Part shown: positions 51,584-63,540 of the stretch, piece by piece
How positions within the stretch are numbered: position 1 is the first letter of the stretch
Layout: each line of letters opens with the position of its first letter
NCBI RefSeq assembly: GCF_023115425.1
Contig: NZ_CP096032.1
Coordinates: 1,860,001 to 1,924,000 of the forward strand
From: Synechococcus sp. A10-1-5-1
GTDB lineage: Bacteria; Cyanobacteriota; Cyanobacteriia; PCC-6307; Cyanobiaceae
DNA: 64,000 nucleotides
Direction of reading: 5' to 3'
Translations under genes and position numbers: made by a program
The notes under the pieces: generated by a model
The model's database searches: none
What the model was told of the DNA's origin: nothing
The model's input: only the letters and a program-made list of their open reading frames with translations

Positions 51584-53284
51584 GTGGGTCGCCTTGTAAA
51601 CGCAGTTGTTGCGGCCACAGGTGTTGCGCTCTCTGGACTTCCCGCCGTCGTTCTGGCTGCTGAACCGGAGCCAGCGACCAAGCTTGAGCTGATCGATCCT
51701 CCGGCCGTCCCGCTGCCTTCGGCGTTCAGCACGAAAGGGCAGCGCCCGAAGTCCGATCCGACCGTGCTGCCGCCTGCCGCCACGAAGCTTGATCCGTCCC
51801 TGCAGAGGTTGGCGGCTCCGGCGACCTTGGCTCTGCCAGACAAGACCGATCAGGTCAAGATCGTTGAACTCCGTCCGCTGTCCTTGCTGGATGTCGAGAA
51901 CCTCGCCGAAGTCAATAACCCCAACCTCAAAGCCGTTGCCAGTCGGGCGGATCAAGCCCAGAGCAACCTGAGGGCGACAATTGCAGCCTGGTACCCCAGC
52001 TTTGACTTCACGACTGGTAACCAGTTCCCGTCTTGGACCTATGGCCGTCAATACAACTATTTGTCGAACGCCATCGGTTCAGCCACCGAAGGCGGCAACA
52101 CCCAGACCAACCGCTGGGCGGCGACCGCCAACCTTGGCTTCAACTGGGATCTGATCAATCCCCAGCGAGTCCCCCAGGTCAGTGCGGCCCGGGATGCGTT
52201 TGAACAGGCCAAGAACACGTATTTGATTGCCCTGCGAGATTTGCGTCTTCAGGCGTCGCAGGCTTATTTCGAGCTCCAGCTCAGCGATGACAATGTCCGG
52301 ATTGGTCAGACCTCCGTTCAAGCCTCGGTGGTCAGCCTGCGGGACGCCAGGGCCCGTTTTCAGGCCGGTGTAGCCACCAAGTTGGAAGTGCTGGAGGCTG
52401 AAACCCAGCTTGCACGTGATCAGAACATCCTGACGGAGGCATTGGCAGAACAGGCGAATGCACGACGGGATTTGGCTCGTCTGTTGGATCTTCCGCAAAA
52501 CATCACCCCGACAGCCAAGCAGCCCCTCCGACCATTGGGGGTGTGGATGCCTTCGCTGCAGGAGAGCATCATCGGCGCTTACGCCTTCCGAGAAGAGCTG
52601 GATAACGCGCTGCTCGACATCTCAGTTTCGAACAGCAACGCCAATGCGTCCTTGGGTGCGGTTCAGCCGTTCTTGAGCATCATCAACAACTTTGTGACGG
52701 GCCGGACCTTTGGCTTCGCCGGTCTGAATCCTGATCGTGGTCTGGATGCTGGTCAAACCTGGGCCACTGACAACACGGTGGGTTTGAATCTGCGCTGGTC
52801 GATCTTTGATGGCGGCCGGGCCCGGGCTCAATATCGCCAGTCCAAGCAACAGGCCCAGGAAAACGCCTTCCGTTTCGCCGACACCCGTGATCAGGTGCGC
52901 TTTCAGGTGGAGCAGAGCTTCAATAATCTGCGGGCCAATACACGCACGATCCAGACGACCTCGCGCGAGGTGCTCTCCGCCCGTGAATCACTTCGCTTGG
53001 CGCGCCTTCGCTTTCAGGCCGGTGTGACTACTCAGCGGGAGGTGGTGGACAACCAGCGGGACTTGACCCAGGCGCAGCTTCGCTACGCCAGAGCCCTGGC
53101 TAGCTACAACAGCGGTCTATCGGAGTTGCGGCGCCGGACGGGTCTCGATCAGATCACGATCTGCCAGCCGCCGAAACTGAGCGCTATCAAACCGCTGGAG
53201 GACGACACCTACAGCGTCCCTGTGCCGCCTGAGCCTTTGCCTCCGGCTTGCCAAGCCGCGTATCCGTCAGCGAAGGGCTCCTAG
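51584..53284 (+). CDS. TolC-family outer membrane efflux protein
   Basis: About 566 residues from GTG 51584 (MGRLVNAVVAATGVALSGLP), which opens a signal peptide ending near LAAEP. A Pro-rich linker precedes two OEP repeats of long helices and strands: NPNLKAVASRADQAQSNLRA, LRLQASQAYFELQLSDDNVR, FNNLRANTRTIQTTSREVLS, LRYARALASYNSGLSELRRR. TolC-like channels work with export pumps for proteins or drugs; no inner-membrane pump lies here. The frame is open from 51497, inside the TIGR03279 gene. Confidence 0.87.
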   Translation: MGRLVNAVVAATGVALSGLPAVVLAAEPEPATKLELIDPPAVPLPSAFSTKGQRPKSDPTVLPPAATKLDPSLQRLAAPATLALPDKTDQVKIVELRPLSLLDVENLAEVNNPNLKAVASRADQAQSNLRATIAAWYPSFDFTTGNQFPSWTYGRQYNYLSNAIGSATEGGNTQTNRWAATANLGFNWDLINPQRVPQVSAARDAFEQAKNTYLIALRDLRLQASQAYFELQLSDDNVRIGQTSVQASVVSLRDARARFQAGVATKLEVLEAETQLARDQNILTEALAEQANARRDLARLLDLPQNITPTAKQPLRPLGVWMPSLQESIIGAYAFREELDNALLDISVSNSNANASLGAVQPFLSIINNFVTGRTFGFAGLNPDRGLDAGQTWATDNTVGLNLRWSIFDGGRARAQYRQSKQQAQENAFRFADTRDQVRFQVEQSFNNLRANTRTIQTTSREVLSARESLRLARLRFQAGVTTQREVVDNQRDLTQAQLRYARALASYNSGLSELRRRTGLDQITICQPPKLSAIKPLEDDTYSVPVPPEPLPPACQAAYPSAKGS

Positions 53285-53365
53285 AGAGATTTCCCCGATT
53301 AACGTCAGTGACCAGCTGAGCGACTGCAGCTGTCTCTTCCTCTTCCTCGTCTGATCCGTCTGGGT

Positions 53366-54706
53366 TTGTTCCAGGGCTGCCTGGGCTGCCTGGCGGTGAT
53401 CTTTGTCGGGATGCTCAACCGCGTGATGCTCACGGAGTTGGGTTTCCCGGGTCTGCTTGTCGGTGGGGCGCTGGCTTTGGAGCAGGTTGTGGCGCCGGCC
53501 AGGATCCTGTTTGGTCAGATCTCCGATAGCCGGCCCTGGGCGGGGCGACACCGAACCCCATACATCTGGCTGGGCTCGGCCTTGTTTTGCAGCTTGGCTG
53601 TCCTGCTGATCCCGTTGATCTTTCGCCTGCATGCGGCCTTCGGCTCGGGCGAAGCCGGTGCGATTGCGGCGGGGATTGCTGCGATCTGTGCCGTGGTGGC
53701 CTGCTATGGCCTGGCGGTGTCCCTAGCGACGACCCCCTACCTGGCGCTGGTCATTGATCTGACGAGTGAAGAGGAGCGTCCCCGAGCAGTCGGCTTGATT
53801 TGGTGCCTGCTCACGGTGGGGATTGTGGTGGGTGCGATTGCCACCAGCATCTGCTTGAAGGGGCTCGATGGGGTGAGCGATCCAGCGTTGCTTGAACCAG
53901 TCCTGTTCCAATTTTTGGCTCGCGTGGCCGTGGTCGTCTTCGCGCTGACGGTCTTTGCCACCTGGGGGGTTGAGCCCCACGCCAGCCAGAGAGCGATTAG
54001 CCGCTCAGAAGACCGCGAAGATGCGATCACGCTTGGGGATGCCTGGCGCTTGATCACCTGCAGCCGTCAGGTGCTGGTCTTTTTCTGTTTCCTGCTGGCG
54101 TTCACCTTGGCGGTGTTCCTGCAGGACCCGATCCTCGAGAGCTATGGCGCCGAGGTGTTCGGTCTGCCGATTGCGGCGACGGCCTCGCTGAGTGCCGTTT
54201 GGGGGGTGGGAACACTGCTGGGCTTACTTCTCGCAGGGCTTTGGCTGGTTCCCAAGCTTGGGAAGTTCGTGGCAGCTCGCCTGGGCTGTCAGCTGATTCT
54301 GTTGTCGCTGCTGCTCTTGGCCGGTGTCGGGGTGTTGGCTGACCCCAATGCATTGCGGATCGTGCTGTTTCTGTTTGGACTGGCGACAGGGATTGGAACC
54401 AATGCCACCTTGGTTTTGATGCTGGATCTCACCCTTCCTGCTGTTGCTGGCACCTTCGTCGGTGTGTGGGGGCTCGCCCAGGCCTACTCACGGGCGTTGG
54501 GCAAGGTCATGGGTGGTGGGTTGCTCGATGCCGCGCGCTGGTTTCTGCCCGACGCGCCAGCGCACGCGGCCTATGGGCTAGTGCTGCTGCTTGAGGCAGC
54601 TATCGCTGTCTTGGCTTTGGTGCTCTTGAGCCGGGTCAGCGTGACGCAGTTCCGGGCGGATACCGCCAGCAATCTCGATCGTGTTCTCGCCGCGGAGTTG
54701 GGGTGA
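53366..54706 (+). CDS. LhaA/PucC-type MFS protein (chlorophyll-protein assembly)
   Basis: At least 446 residues with 12 helices. FQGCLGCLAVIFVGMLNRVM, GRHRTPYIWLGS and GTNATLVLMLDLTLPAVAGT are typical of the BCD/PucC family, which delivers chlorophyll or builds light-harvesting proteins. The first canonical start in frame is TTG 53366, but codons upstream (LSLPLPRLIRLG, back to a TGA at 53309) look like the rest of the N-terminus. The true start may be a non-canonical codon, or a small sequence error or frameshift is present. The 3' end overlaps the next gene by four bases. Confidence 0.82.
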   Translation: MFQGCLGCLAVIFVGMLNRVMLTELGFPGLLVGGALALEQVVAPARILFGQISDSRPWAGRHRTPYIWLGSALFCSLAVLLIPLIFRLHAAFGSGEAGAIAAGIAAICAVVACYGLAVSLATTPYLALVIDLTSEEERPRAVGLIWCLLTVGIVVGAIATSICLKGLDGVSDPALLEPVLFQFLARVAVVVFALTVFATWGVEPHASQRAISRSEDREDAITLGDAWRLITCSRQVLVFFCFLLAFTLAVFLQDPILESYGAEVFGLPIAATASLSAVWGVGTLLGLLLAGLWLVPKLGKFVAARLGCQLILLSLLLLAGVGVLADPNALRIVLFLFGLATGIGTNATLVLMLDLTLPAVAGTFVGVWGLAQAYSRALGKVMGGGLLDAARWFLPDAPAHAAYGLVLLLEAAIAVLALVLLSRVSVTQFRADTASNLDRVLAAELG

Positions 54707-55512
54707 CGATGCTTTCTCTTGCGATGCCAGAGGGGTTAGAGCAGCTCGGGGGGCTGCTGGATCAGGTGGCCGAGCGACAGCGCCAGGATTTTGGCCAGCT
54801 TGATTCCGAAGCCAAGGCAGACGGGAGCTTGATTACCGCTTGCGACCGTTGGAGCGATGCCACCTTGGTCAAGGGCCTGGCGGAGCTTTATCCCGGAGAA
54901 GGTGTTCTGAGTGAAGAGGGGAGCCAGAGGGTTCCGACTTCCGATGCCTATTGGGTGGTGGATCCACTGGATGGGACGACCAACTTCGCTGCGGGGATTC
55001 CCTATTGGGCGATTTCTCTGGCTCGCTTTGAAAACGGCGTCCCGGTGTTGGGGGTGTTGGATGTGCCCCCCCTGCGTCAACGGATCGTGGCGATTCGTGG
55101 AGGCGGTGCCTGGCGCAAGGACAAAAAGTTGGGAGCTCCTTCGGCGCGCAACCAAGTGGCGGGTTGCGCGTCCCTGTGCAGCCGTTCAATCGGGGTGCTG
55201 CAGAAGCTTCCGAATCAGCGCTTCCCTGGGAAGATTCGTTTGCTGGGGGTGGCCAGCTTGAACCTGGTGAGTGTGGGAATGGGTCAGACCATCTCGGCAT
55301 TGGAGGCCACGCCGAAGATTTGGGATCTGGCGGCAGCCTGGTTGGTGCTGCAGGAACTGAATTGCCCGATGGACTGGTTGGTTCGCGATCCGGGCCAGCT
55401 GGAGCCGGGGGAAGACCTGAGTGAGGCGAATTTCCCAGTGCTGGCGGCGCGAAACGACGAAACCCTGGCGCGCTTTAAGCCGTGGGCCGATGCACTGGTG
55501 GGCCGAGGTTGA
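54703..55512 (+). CDS. Inositol monophosphatase family protein
   Basis: 269 residues. The metal-binding motifs are PGEGVLSEEGS, DPLDGTTNFAAGIPYW and PKIWDLAAAW, with KADGSLITACDRW at the N-terminus. The family hydrolyses inositol phosphates, PAP or related sugar phosphates; relatives next to LhaA in cyanobacteria have no settled substrate. GTG 54703 overlaps the LhaA stop (gtga); ATG 54709 is an alternative. The stop overlaps the candidate rRNA promoter. Confidence 0.87.
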   Translation: MTMLSLAMPEGLEQLGGLLDQVAERQRQDFGQLDSEAKADGSLITACDRWSDATLVKGLAELYPGEGVLSEEGSQRVPTSDAYWVVDPLDGTTNFAAGIPYWAISLARFENGVPVLGVLDVPPLRQRIVAIRGGGAWRKDKKLGAPSARNQVAGCASLCSRSIGVLQKLPNQRFPGKIRLLGVASLNLVSVGMGQTISALEATPKIWDLAAAWLVLQELNCPMDWLVRDPGQLEPGEDLSEANFPVLAARNDETLARFKPWADALVGRG

Positions 55513-55539
55513 CCCCAGGGGGGTGGGTGGTGTTATGTT
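55509..55539 (+). promoter_or_regulatory. Candidate rRNA operon promoter
   Basis: TTGACC (55509-55514) and TATGTT (55534-55539) are spaced by 19 bases, overlapping the end of the upstream gene. A start near 55546 would give a leader of about 580 nt before 16S. Boxes were chosen by eye; other promoters in the leader are possible, for instance in the AT-rich stretch near 55868-55910. Confidence 0.4.
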
Positions 55540-55578
55540 TGTGTGCTGCGAGCAAACCGAAAGGCGAGCGAGCAGCGA

Positions 55579-55692
55579 ACTGAAAGCTGGGGTGACCTGG
55601 TGATGTAGGTTCGATCGGCGGCAGTGATGCCGCTCTGAGCTGAAAACTGGGTTTACCCGGTGATGTAAGTTCAACAAGCGGTCGAGAGGCCG
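55579..55692 (+). repeat. Two tandem 60-bp units in the rRNA leader region
   Basis: Units begin at 55579 (ctgaaagctggggtga) and 55639 (ctgaaaactgggttta) with a period of exactly 60. Both share TGAAARCTGGG, CCYGGTGATGTARGTTC and end in a short hairpin (gcggc-N6-gccgc and gcggtc-N4-ggccgc). The hairpin arms are kept while their sequences change. Confidence 0.75.
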
Positions 55693-56124
55693 CGGACCGA
55701 TAACCCGAGAGACCTGAGAGGGTCGAGCTGAGAAGCGTGTGGTTGTTGGAGCACCTGGACAACTGAACGTTTAGGAACTGACGCTTTCACTGCGTTAGTC
55801 GCGAGCTGAGGCTGAGAGGCTGAAGCGAGTGGTTAACGAAGATGCAGTGAGGGTGTGAGGTCCCGTCAAAAATTATTTAGTTGTGTAAGCTTACTGCTTG
55901 CATGATTGTCGACTCTCACGGTTGACGGTTGTGTCGGTGTGCAGTGAGTGGAGCAACGACCGGATCTGAGATCCTGGAAAGTCTGAACGAAAGAGATTTT
56001 GTTTTGCACTCTTTGAACGCTTCTGTCAGAGGAAGTGGCATCAACTGCAGCAGTGCGCCAGTGCTGACTGTGGGTGAAGCAAATCAAATTGAGACTGTGA
56101 AAGCAGTCAATAGGATTTGATCTA
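55693..56124 (+). other. rRNA operon leader, remainder
   Basis: Between the 60-bp repeats and 16S. It contains a boxA-like site at 55751, an AT-rich stretch near 55868-55910 and the sequence that should pair around mature 16S for RNase III processing. No ORF here has a credible start signal or codon use. Confidence 0.6.
55751..55768 (+). promoter_or_regulatory. boxA-like antitermination site in the rRNA leader
   Basis: gcacctggacaactgaac resembles the cyanobacterial rRNA boxA element and the site at 58134. It would recruit NusB/S10 for antitermination, and it places the transcript start upstream of here. Confidence 0.6.
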
Positions 56125-57608
<1,484 letters not shown>

Positions 57609-57782
57609 CAGGGAGACAAACAACGATTTTGATGCCTGAGTACTTTTATTCTTAGGCCGAAATCCTGTCACCTTAGGTCGATCGGTACCTCAACTTCAAT
57701 CCTGTGAGTCGCAAGACTGCACAACGATTGATTTTTAGTTCCTAAACGTTGTCTAGGTCACCCCATAGAGGGTTCACTTCCT
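57609..57782 (+). other. 16S-tRNA-Ile spacer
   Basis: First internal transcribed spacer segment. No further RNA gene visible. Confidence 0.8.
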
Positions 57783-57856
<74 letters not shown>

Positions 57857-57881
57857 TTCCAAACTCCATTTTGGATCCTTT

Positions 57882-57954
57882 GGGGGTTTAGCTCAGTTGG
57901 TAGAGCGCCTGCTTTGCAAGCAGGATGTCAGCGGTTCGAGTCCGCTAACCTCCA
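57882..57954 (+). tRNA. tRNA-Ala (anticodon TGC)
   Basis: 73 nt, GGGGGTTTAGCTCAGTTGG at the 5' end, anticodon TGC at 57915-57917, T-arm GGTTCGAGTCC, acceptor AACCTCC plus A. Separated from tRNA-Ile by 25 bases. Confidence 0.97.
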
Positions 57955-58375
57955 CTAACATATCTGAACTCCAAAGCCAGGAAGAGCTTCTTGGTTGGTG
58001 ACTAGACGTTGTTCGCTGAATGATTCCACTGGATAGCCAGTCGTATTCAGCCTCAGCTCATTCGATTGACACGGTTGTGTTGATTTGGTTGAGCTGATGC
58101 TGAGTTCACTCCTGAAAGGGAGGGGATTTAGCAGAACCTTGACAACTGCATAGGTGAGTCTGGAAAGACAAAGCATCTCATAGAGGCTAGTTCGAAAGAG
58201 CTAGTGATTCTATTTTTTGAGAGCCGAGACCTTCTAGCGTTCTTCCCAATCCGCCGAGGAGCGGGGAGTTTGATCCTTCTTTCTAACTGATGAGTGAGCA
58301 GAGCAATCTGTTGATTGATTAAGAGAAAGTCGAGAGAATGGGCCTCAACAGCCTGAAGCGTTAGGAGGATAAATT
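57955..58375 (+). other. tRNA-Ala-23S spacer
   Basis: 421 bases without a gene. It holds the boxA element at 58134 and the left half of the 23S processing stem. A 73-codon ORF on the other strand has no supporting signals. Confidence 0.8.
58134..58152 (+). promoter_or_regulatory. boxA antitermination element in the ITS
   Basis: gaaccttgacaactgcata matches the well-known cyanobacterial ITS boxA (GAACCTTGAAAACTGCATA) apart from one base. Confidence 0.8.
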
Positions 58376-61250
<2,875 letters not shown>

Positions 61251-61396
61251 AATCTCATCTCTCAAAACACAGTGTCCGTCAGGTCACTGTGGAGAGCTTT
61301 GACTTCCAGAGCGACTGCCGGAAGCCTGCGAAAGCAAGCCAAGGGCAGACTCGTAACCTATGCAGTTCTCAGGGTTCACCTGAGAGCGAATACCTA

Positions 61397-61514
61397 TCCT
61401 GGTGTCCATGGCGCAGTGGAACCACTCCGATCCATCTCGAACTCGGCTGTGAAACGCTGTAGCGCCGACGATATTTGGGGGGTAGCCCCCTGAGAAAATA
61501 GGTCGATGCCAGGT
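61397..61514 (+). rRNA. rrf: 5S ribosomal RNA
   Basis: About 118 nt. Helix I is tcctggtgtc with gatgccagg(t). Interior segments ccatggcgcagtggaaccac, ccatctcgaactcggctgtg and cgacgatatttgggggg are normal. Third rRNA of the operon. Confidence 0.95.
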
Positions 61515-61585
61515 AAAACATTCGCTCCAATCACTCAACTCATGCTGCTTGTCCTTGAACGGTTAAGCCATGGGTTGAGACGAGA

Positions 61586-61612
61586 AAGCCACCCCACAAG
61601 GGTGGCTTTTTT
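61586..61612 (+). terminator. rRNA operon terminator
   Basis: 9-bp stem (aagccaccc/gggtggctt, loop cacaa) followed by six T, about 72 bases after 5S. Confidence 0.92.
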
Positions 61613-61683
61613 GTGTCTACACGACAGCAGCAGCTGGGGCCTGTGGGGCTGAGCTTGAGCCTCCTCTGAAGCTCTAGTGCATT

Positions 61684-61721
61684 AAAAAGAAAGCCGCCTG
61701 AGCTATGCCCTGGCGGCTTTT
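61684..61721 (-). terminator. Terminator of the CaMKII-association-domain gene
   Basis: Stem aaagccgcc/ggcggcttt with an A/T-rich run on both sides. For the minus strand the T run is at 61684-61692. It could also act on the plus strand as a second rRNA terminator. Confidence 0.75.
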
Positions 61722-61747
61722 GCAGTCAAAGCAGTCGCTAACCCAAC

Positions 61748-62143
61748 TCAGGAGCGGTGCACGTGCACCTGTTTCCAGCTCCCGCCAAGCTTCTGCCAGA
61801 TTCGCGTCTCGCAGCAGCGCGCCGTCAGCGGATCTCCATTCACCAACTTCTGCGTCAGCCGGGTGTAGCTCAACACCACTGACTCATCGCTCAGCCAGCG
61901 CAGATGCGGGCGGGCCATGGTCACGTTGACTGCAGGGGCGGGTTGGGATGAATCCCCGGGAAGTTCAAAGTAATAGCGATGGAAGGGAAGGCCTTCAACC
62001 AGGTGCCCTTCACTCTCAGCTTCGAAGCAACTGACGTCTTCTGCGCAGAAGTTCGAGTAAGCCTGCCAATCCCCGGAAGCCACGCTATTGAGCATGGATT
62101 GATTCAGTTCCAGGATCTCTTGATCGCGCTCGCTAAAAGCCAT
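61748..62143 (-). CDS. CaMKII-association-domain / SnoaL-like protein
   Basis: 131 residues. MAFSERDQEILELNQSMLNS, NFCAEDVSCFEAESEGHLVEG and the tail CCETRIWQKLGGSWKQVHVHRS fit the calcium/calmodulin-kinase II association domain within the NTF2-like superfamily, which forms cone-shaped oligomers. In bacteria it stands alone and its ligand is unknown. Its ATG lies inside the mtnC 3' end (11-base overlap), suggesting cotranscription with methionine-salvage genes. Terminated by the hairpin at 61684. Confidence 0.82.
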   Translation of the reverse strand: MAFSERDQEILELNQSMLNSVASGDWQAYSNFCAEDVSCFEAESEGHLVEGLPFHRYYFELPGDSSQPAPAVNVTMARPHLRWLSDESVVLSYTRLTQKLVNGDPLTARCCETRIWQKLGGSWKQVHVHRS

Positions 62144-62876
62144 CTCCAGGATTCAGGCTGCTGTAATCACTAATCTTCGCAAAGCGTCCGGCCTGGCGGG
62201 CTGGGTTTCCTTCTCGATCGCTAAAGAGCGTCTTCATTCCCGATGCATCCGCTGCCTCAAGTTCCTGAGTGGAGTCACTAATGAAGAGCACATTGGATGG
62301 ATCTGTTTGCATTGCCCTGGCGATAGCGATGTAGCTTTCCTTCGCTTGTTTGGCTCCAGTCTTGGTGTCAAACCAGTAGCTAAAGAGCTCCGTCAGATCT
62401 CCGGCTAGGCAATGGCCATAGAGCAGCTGTTGGGCCGGAACCGACCCGGATGAATACACAGCCAGGGTGAATCCATCGCGGTGCCAGCGTTTCAGGGATT
62501 CTGGGACATCGTTAAAGAGAGGTGCTACCAGGTCGCCTGACGCGTATCCGGATCGCCAGATTTGTCCTTGGAGATCTTTGAGTGGAGTCAACTTGATATC
62601 GCGTTTAATCAGTTGCCTCAAGTACGCGCTAATGGCTTCGCTCGAGAGGGGCGATGCGCTCTCCTGTCGCTCCAGCAGGGCTTTGGCCTCAAGGTGGGTA
62701 TCTTCTTTCCAGGCGGCCTCTACTTCGCGTTTTAGACCTTCGATTTCGGCGTCTTCCCGGTGCTCTTCGAGATAGCGCTCCATTGATGCGCTCGCATAGG
62801 GGAAGAGCACCTCGGAGACAAAGCTCACCGGGCAAGTCGTTCCTTCGATATCTAAGAGAATGTGGCTGATACTCAT
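62133..62876 (-). CDS. mtnC: Acireductone synthase (enolase-phosphatase E1)
   Basis: 247 residues. The HAD motif appears in the MtnC form (LLDIEGTTCPVSFV), with VYSSGSVPAQQLL, FDTKTGAKQAKESY and VLFISDSTQELEAADASGM. It enolises and dephosphorylates a diketone phosphate in methionine salvage. mtnB ends three bases upstream. Base composition appears poorer in GC than most of the window (judged by eye). Confidence 0.93.
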   Translation of the reverse strand: MSISHILLDIEGTTCPVSFVSEVLFPYASASMERYLEEHREDAEIEGLKREVEAAWKEDTHLEAKALLERQESASPLSSEAISAYLRQLIKRDIKLTPLKDLQGQIWRSGYASGDLVAPLFNDVPESLKRWHRDGFTLAVYSSGSVPAQQLLYGHCLAGDLTELFSYWFDTKTGAKQAKESYIAIARAMQTDPSNVLFISDSTQELEAADASGMKTLFSDREGNPARQAGRFAKISDYSSLNPGDGF

Positions 62877-62879
62877 TGC

Positions 62880-63527
62880 TTACTTCGCCAGAATCGAGTC
62901 CAGTAGAAGTTGCCGCCAGCGCTGCTCCAAGAGGAACTCGAGAATCTCTAAGTGCCTCATCGCGCTTCCCAGATTCCGCCCCCAGGCGTAGAGCCCATGG
63001 CCGCCAATGAGTAGCCCATGGGGTGCATCGCCTAAGACCGATCTGGCGAGGGCTGATAGTTCTGAGAGGTTTTGATTGTTCGCCAGGACTGGCAGATCCA
63101 CAGTGCAGTCGTGGGTCTTGATGCCATCGAGGCCTTTCAGCATCTCGAGGCCACTGAGCTCAAGACTCGCTTGCATGCGGTTCCCAAGCCGTAGGGCCCA
63201 TTGGGAGAGGAGTGTTCCGGCCTGCGAATGGGTATGCAACACAGCCCCAGCTGCGCAGGTTTTCACGATTTCGAGATGCAGGGCTGTCTCGGCACTGGCT
63301 TTGCCGTTGCCCAAGACCACATGGCCTTCCCGGTTCACCTGAATCAGATCAATCGGAGCGACTGATCCTTTGTGGACTCCGCTTGGGGCCATCAGTAGTC
63401 GTATGGGGTCGGCCTCGAGCACGCAGCTGAAATTGCCTCCGGTCCCGTCACACCAACCGCGCCGATGGATCTCGCCCATCGCTCCGCATAGGGCCTTGGC
63501 CAAGGCGGTGGTGTTGGCATCGGGCAT
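62880..63527 (-). CDS. mtnB: Methylthioribulose-1-phosphate dehydratase
   Basis: About 215 residues from ATG 63527 (MPDANTTALAKALCGAMGE). A class II aldolase-like fold: GWCDGTGGNFSCVLEADP, MAPSGVHKG, the zinc-binding HTHSQ, and LIGGHGLYAWGRNLGSAMRH with a further zinc His. It dehydrates the sugar phosphate made from methylthioadenosine. GTG two codons upstream is also possible; the longer frame runs into mutM. Other salvage genes (mtnA, mtnD) are not in the window. Confidence 0.9.
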   Translation of the reverse strand: MPDANTTALAKALCGAMGEIHRRGWCDGTGGNFSCVLEADPIRLLMAPSGVHKGSVAPIDLIQVNREGHVVLGNGKASAETALHLEIVKTCAAGAVLHTHSQAGTLLSQWALRLGNRMQASLELSGLEMLKGLDGIKTHDCTVDLPVLANNQNLSELSALARSVLGDAPHGLLIGGHGLYAWGRNLGSAMRHLEILEFLLEQRWRQLLLDSILAK

Positions 63528-63540
63528 CGGCACGTCCAAC

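Noticed and set aside
55555-55762. Short ORFs in the rRNA leader
   Set aside because: No ribosome binding site or family resemblance; the repeats explain the open frames.
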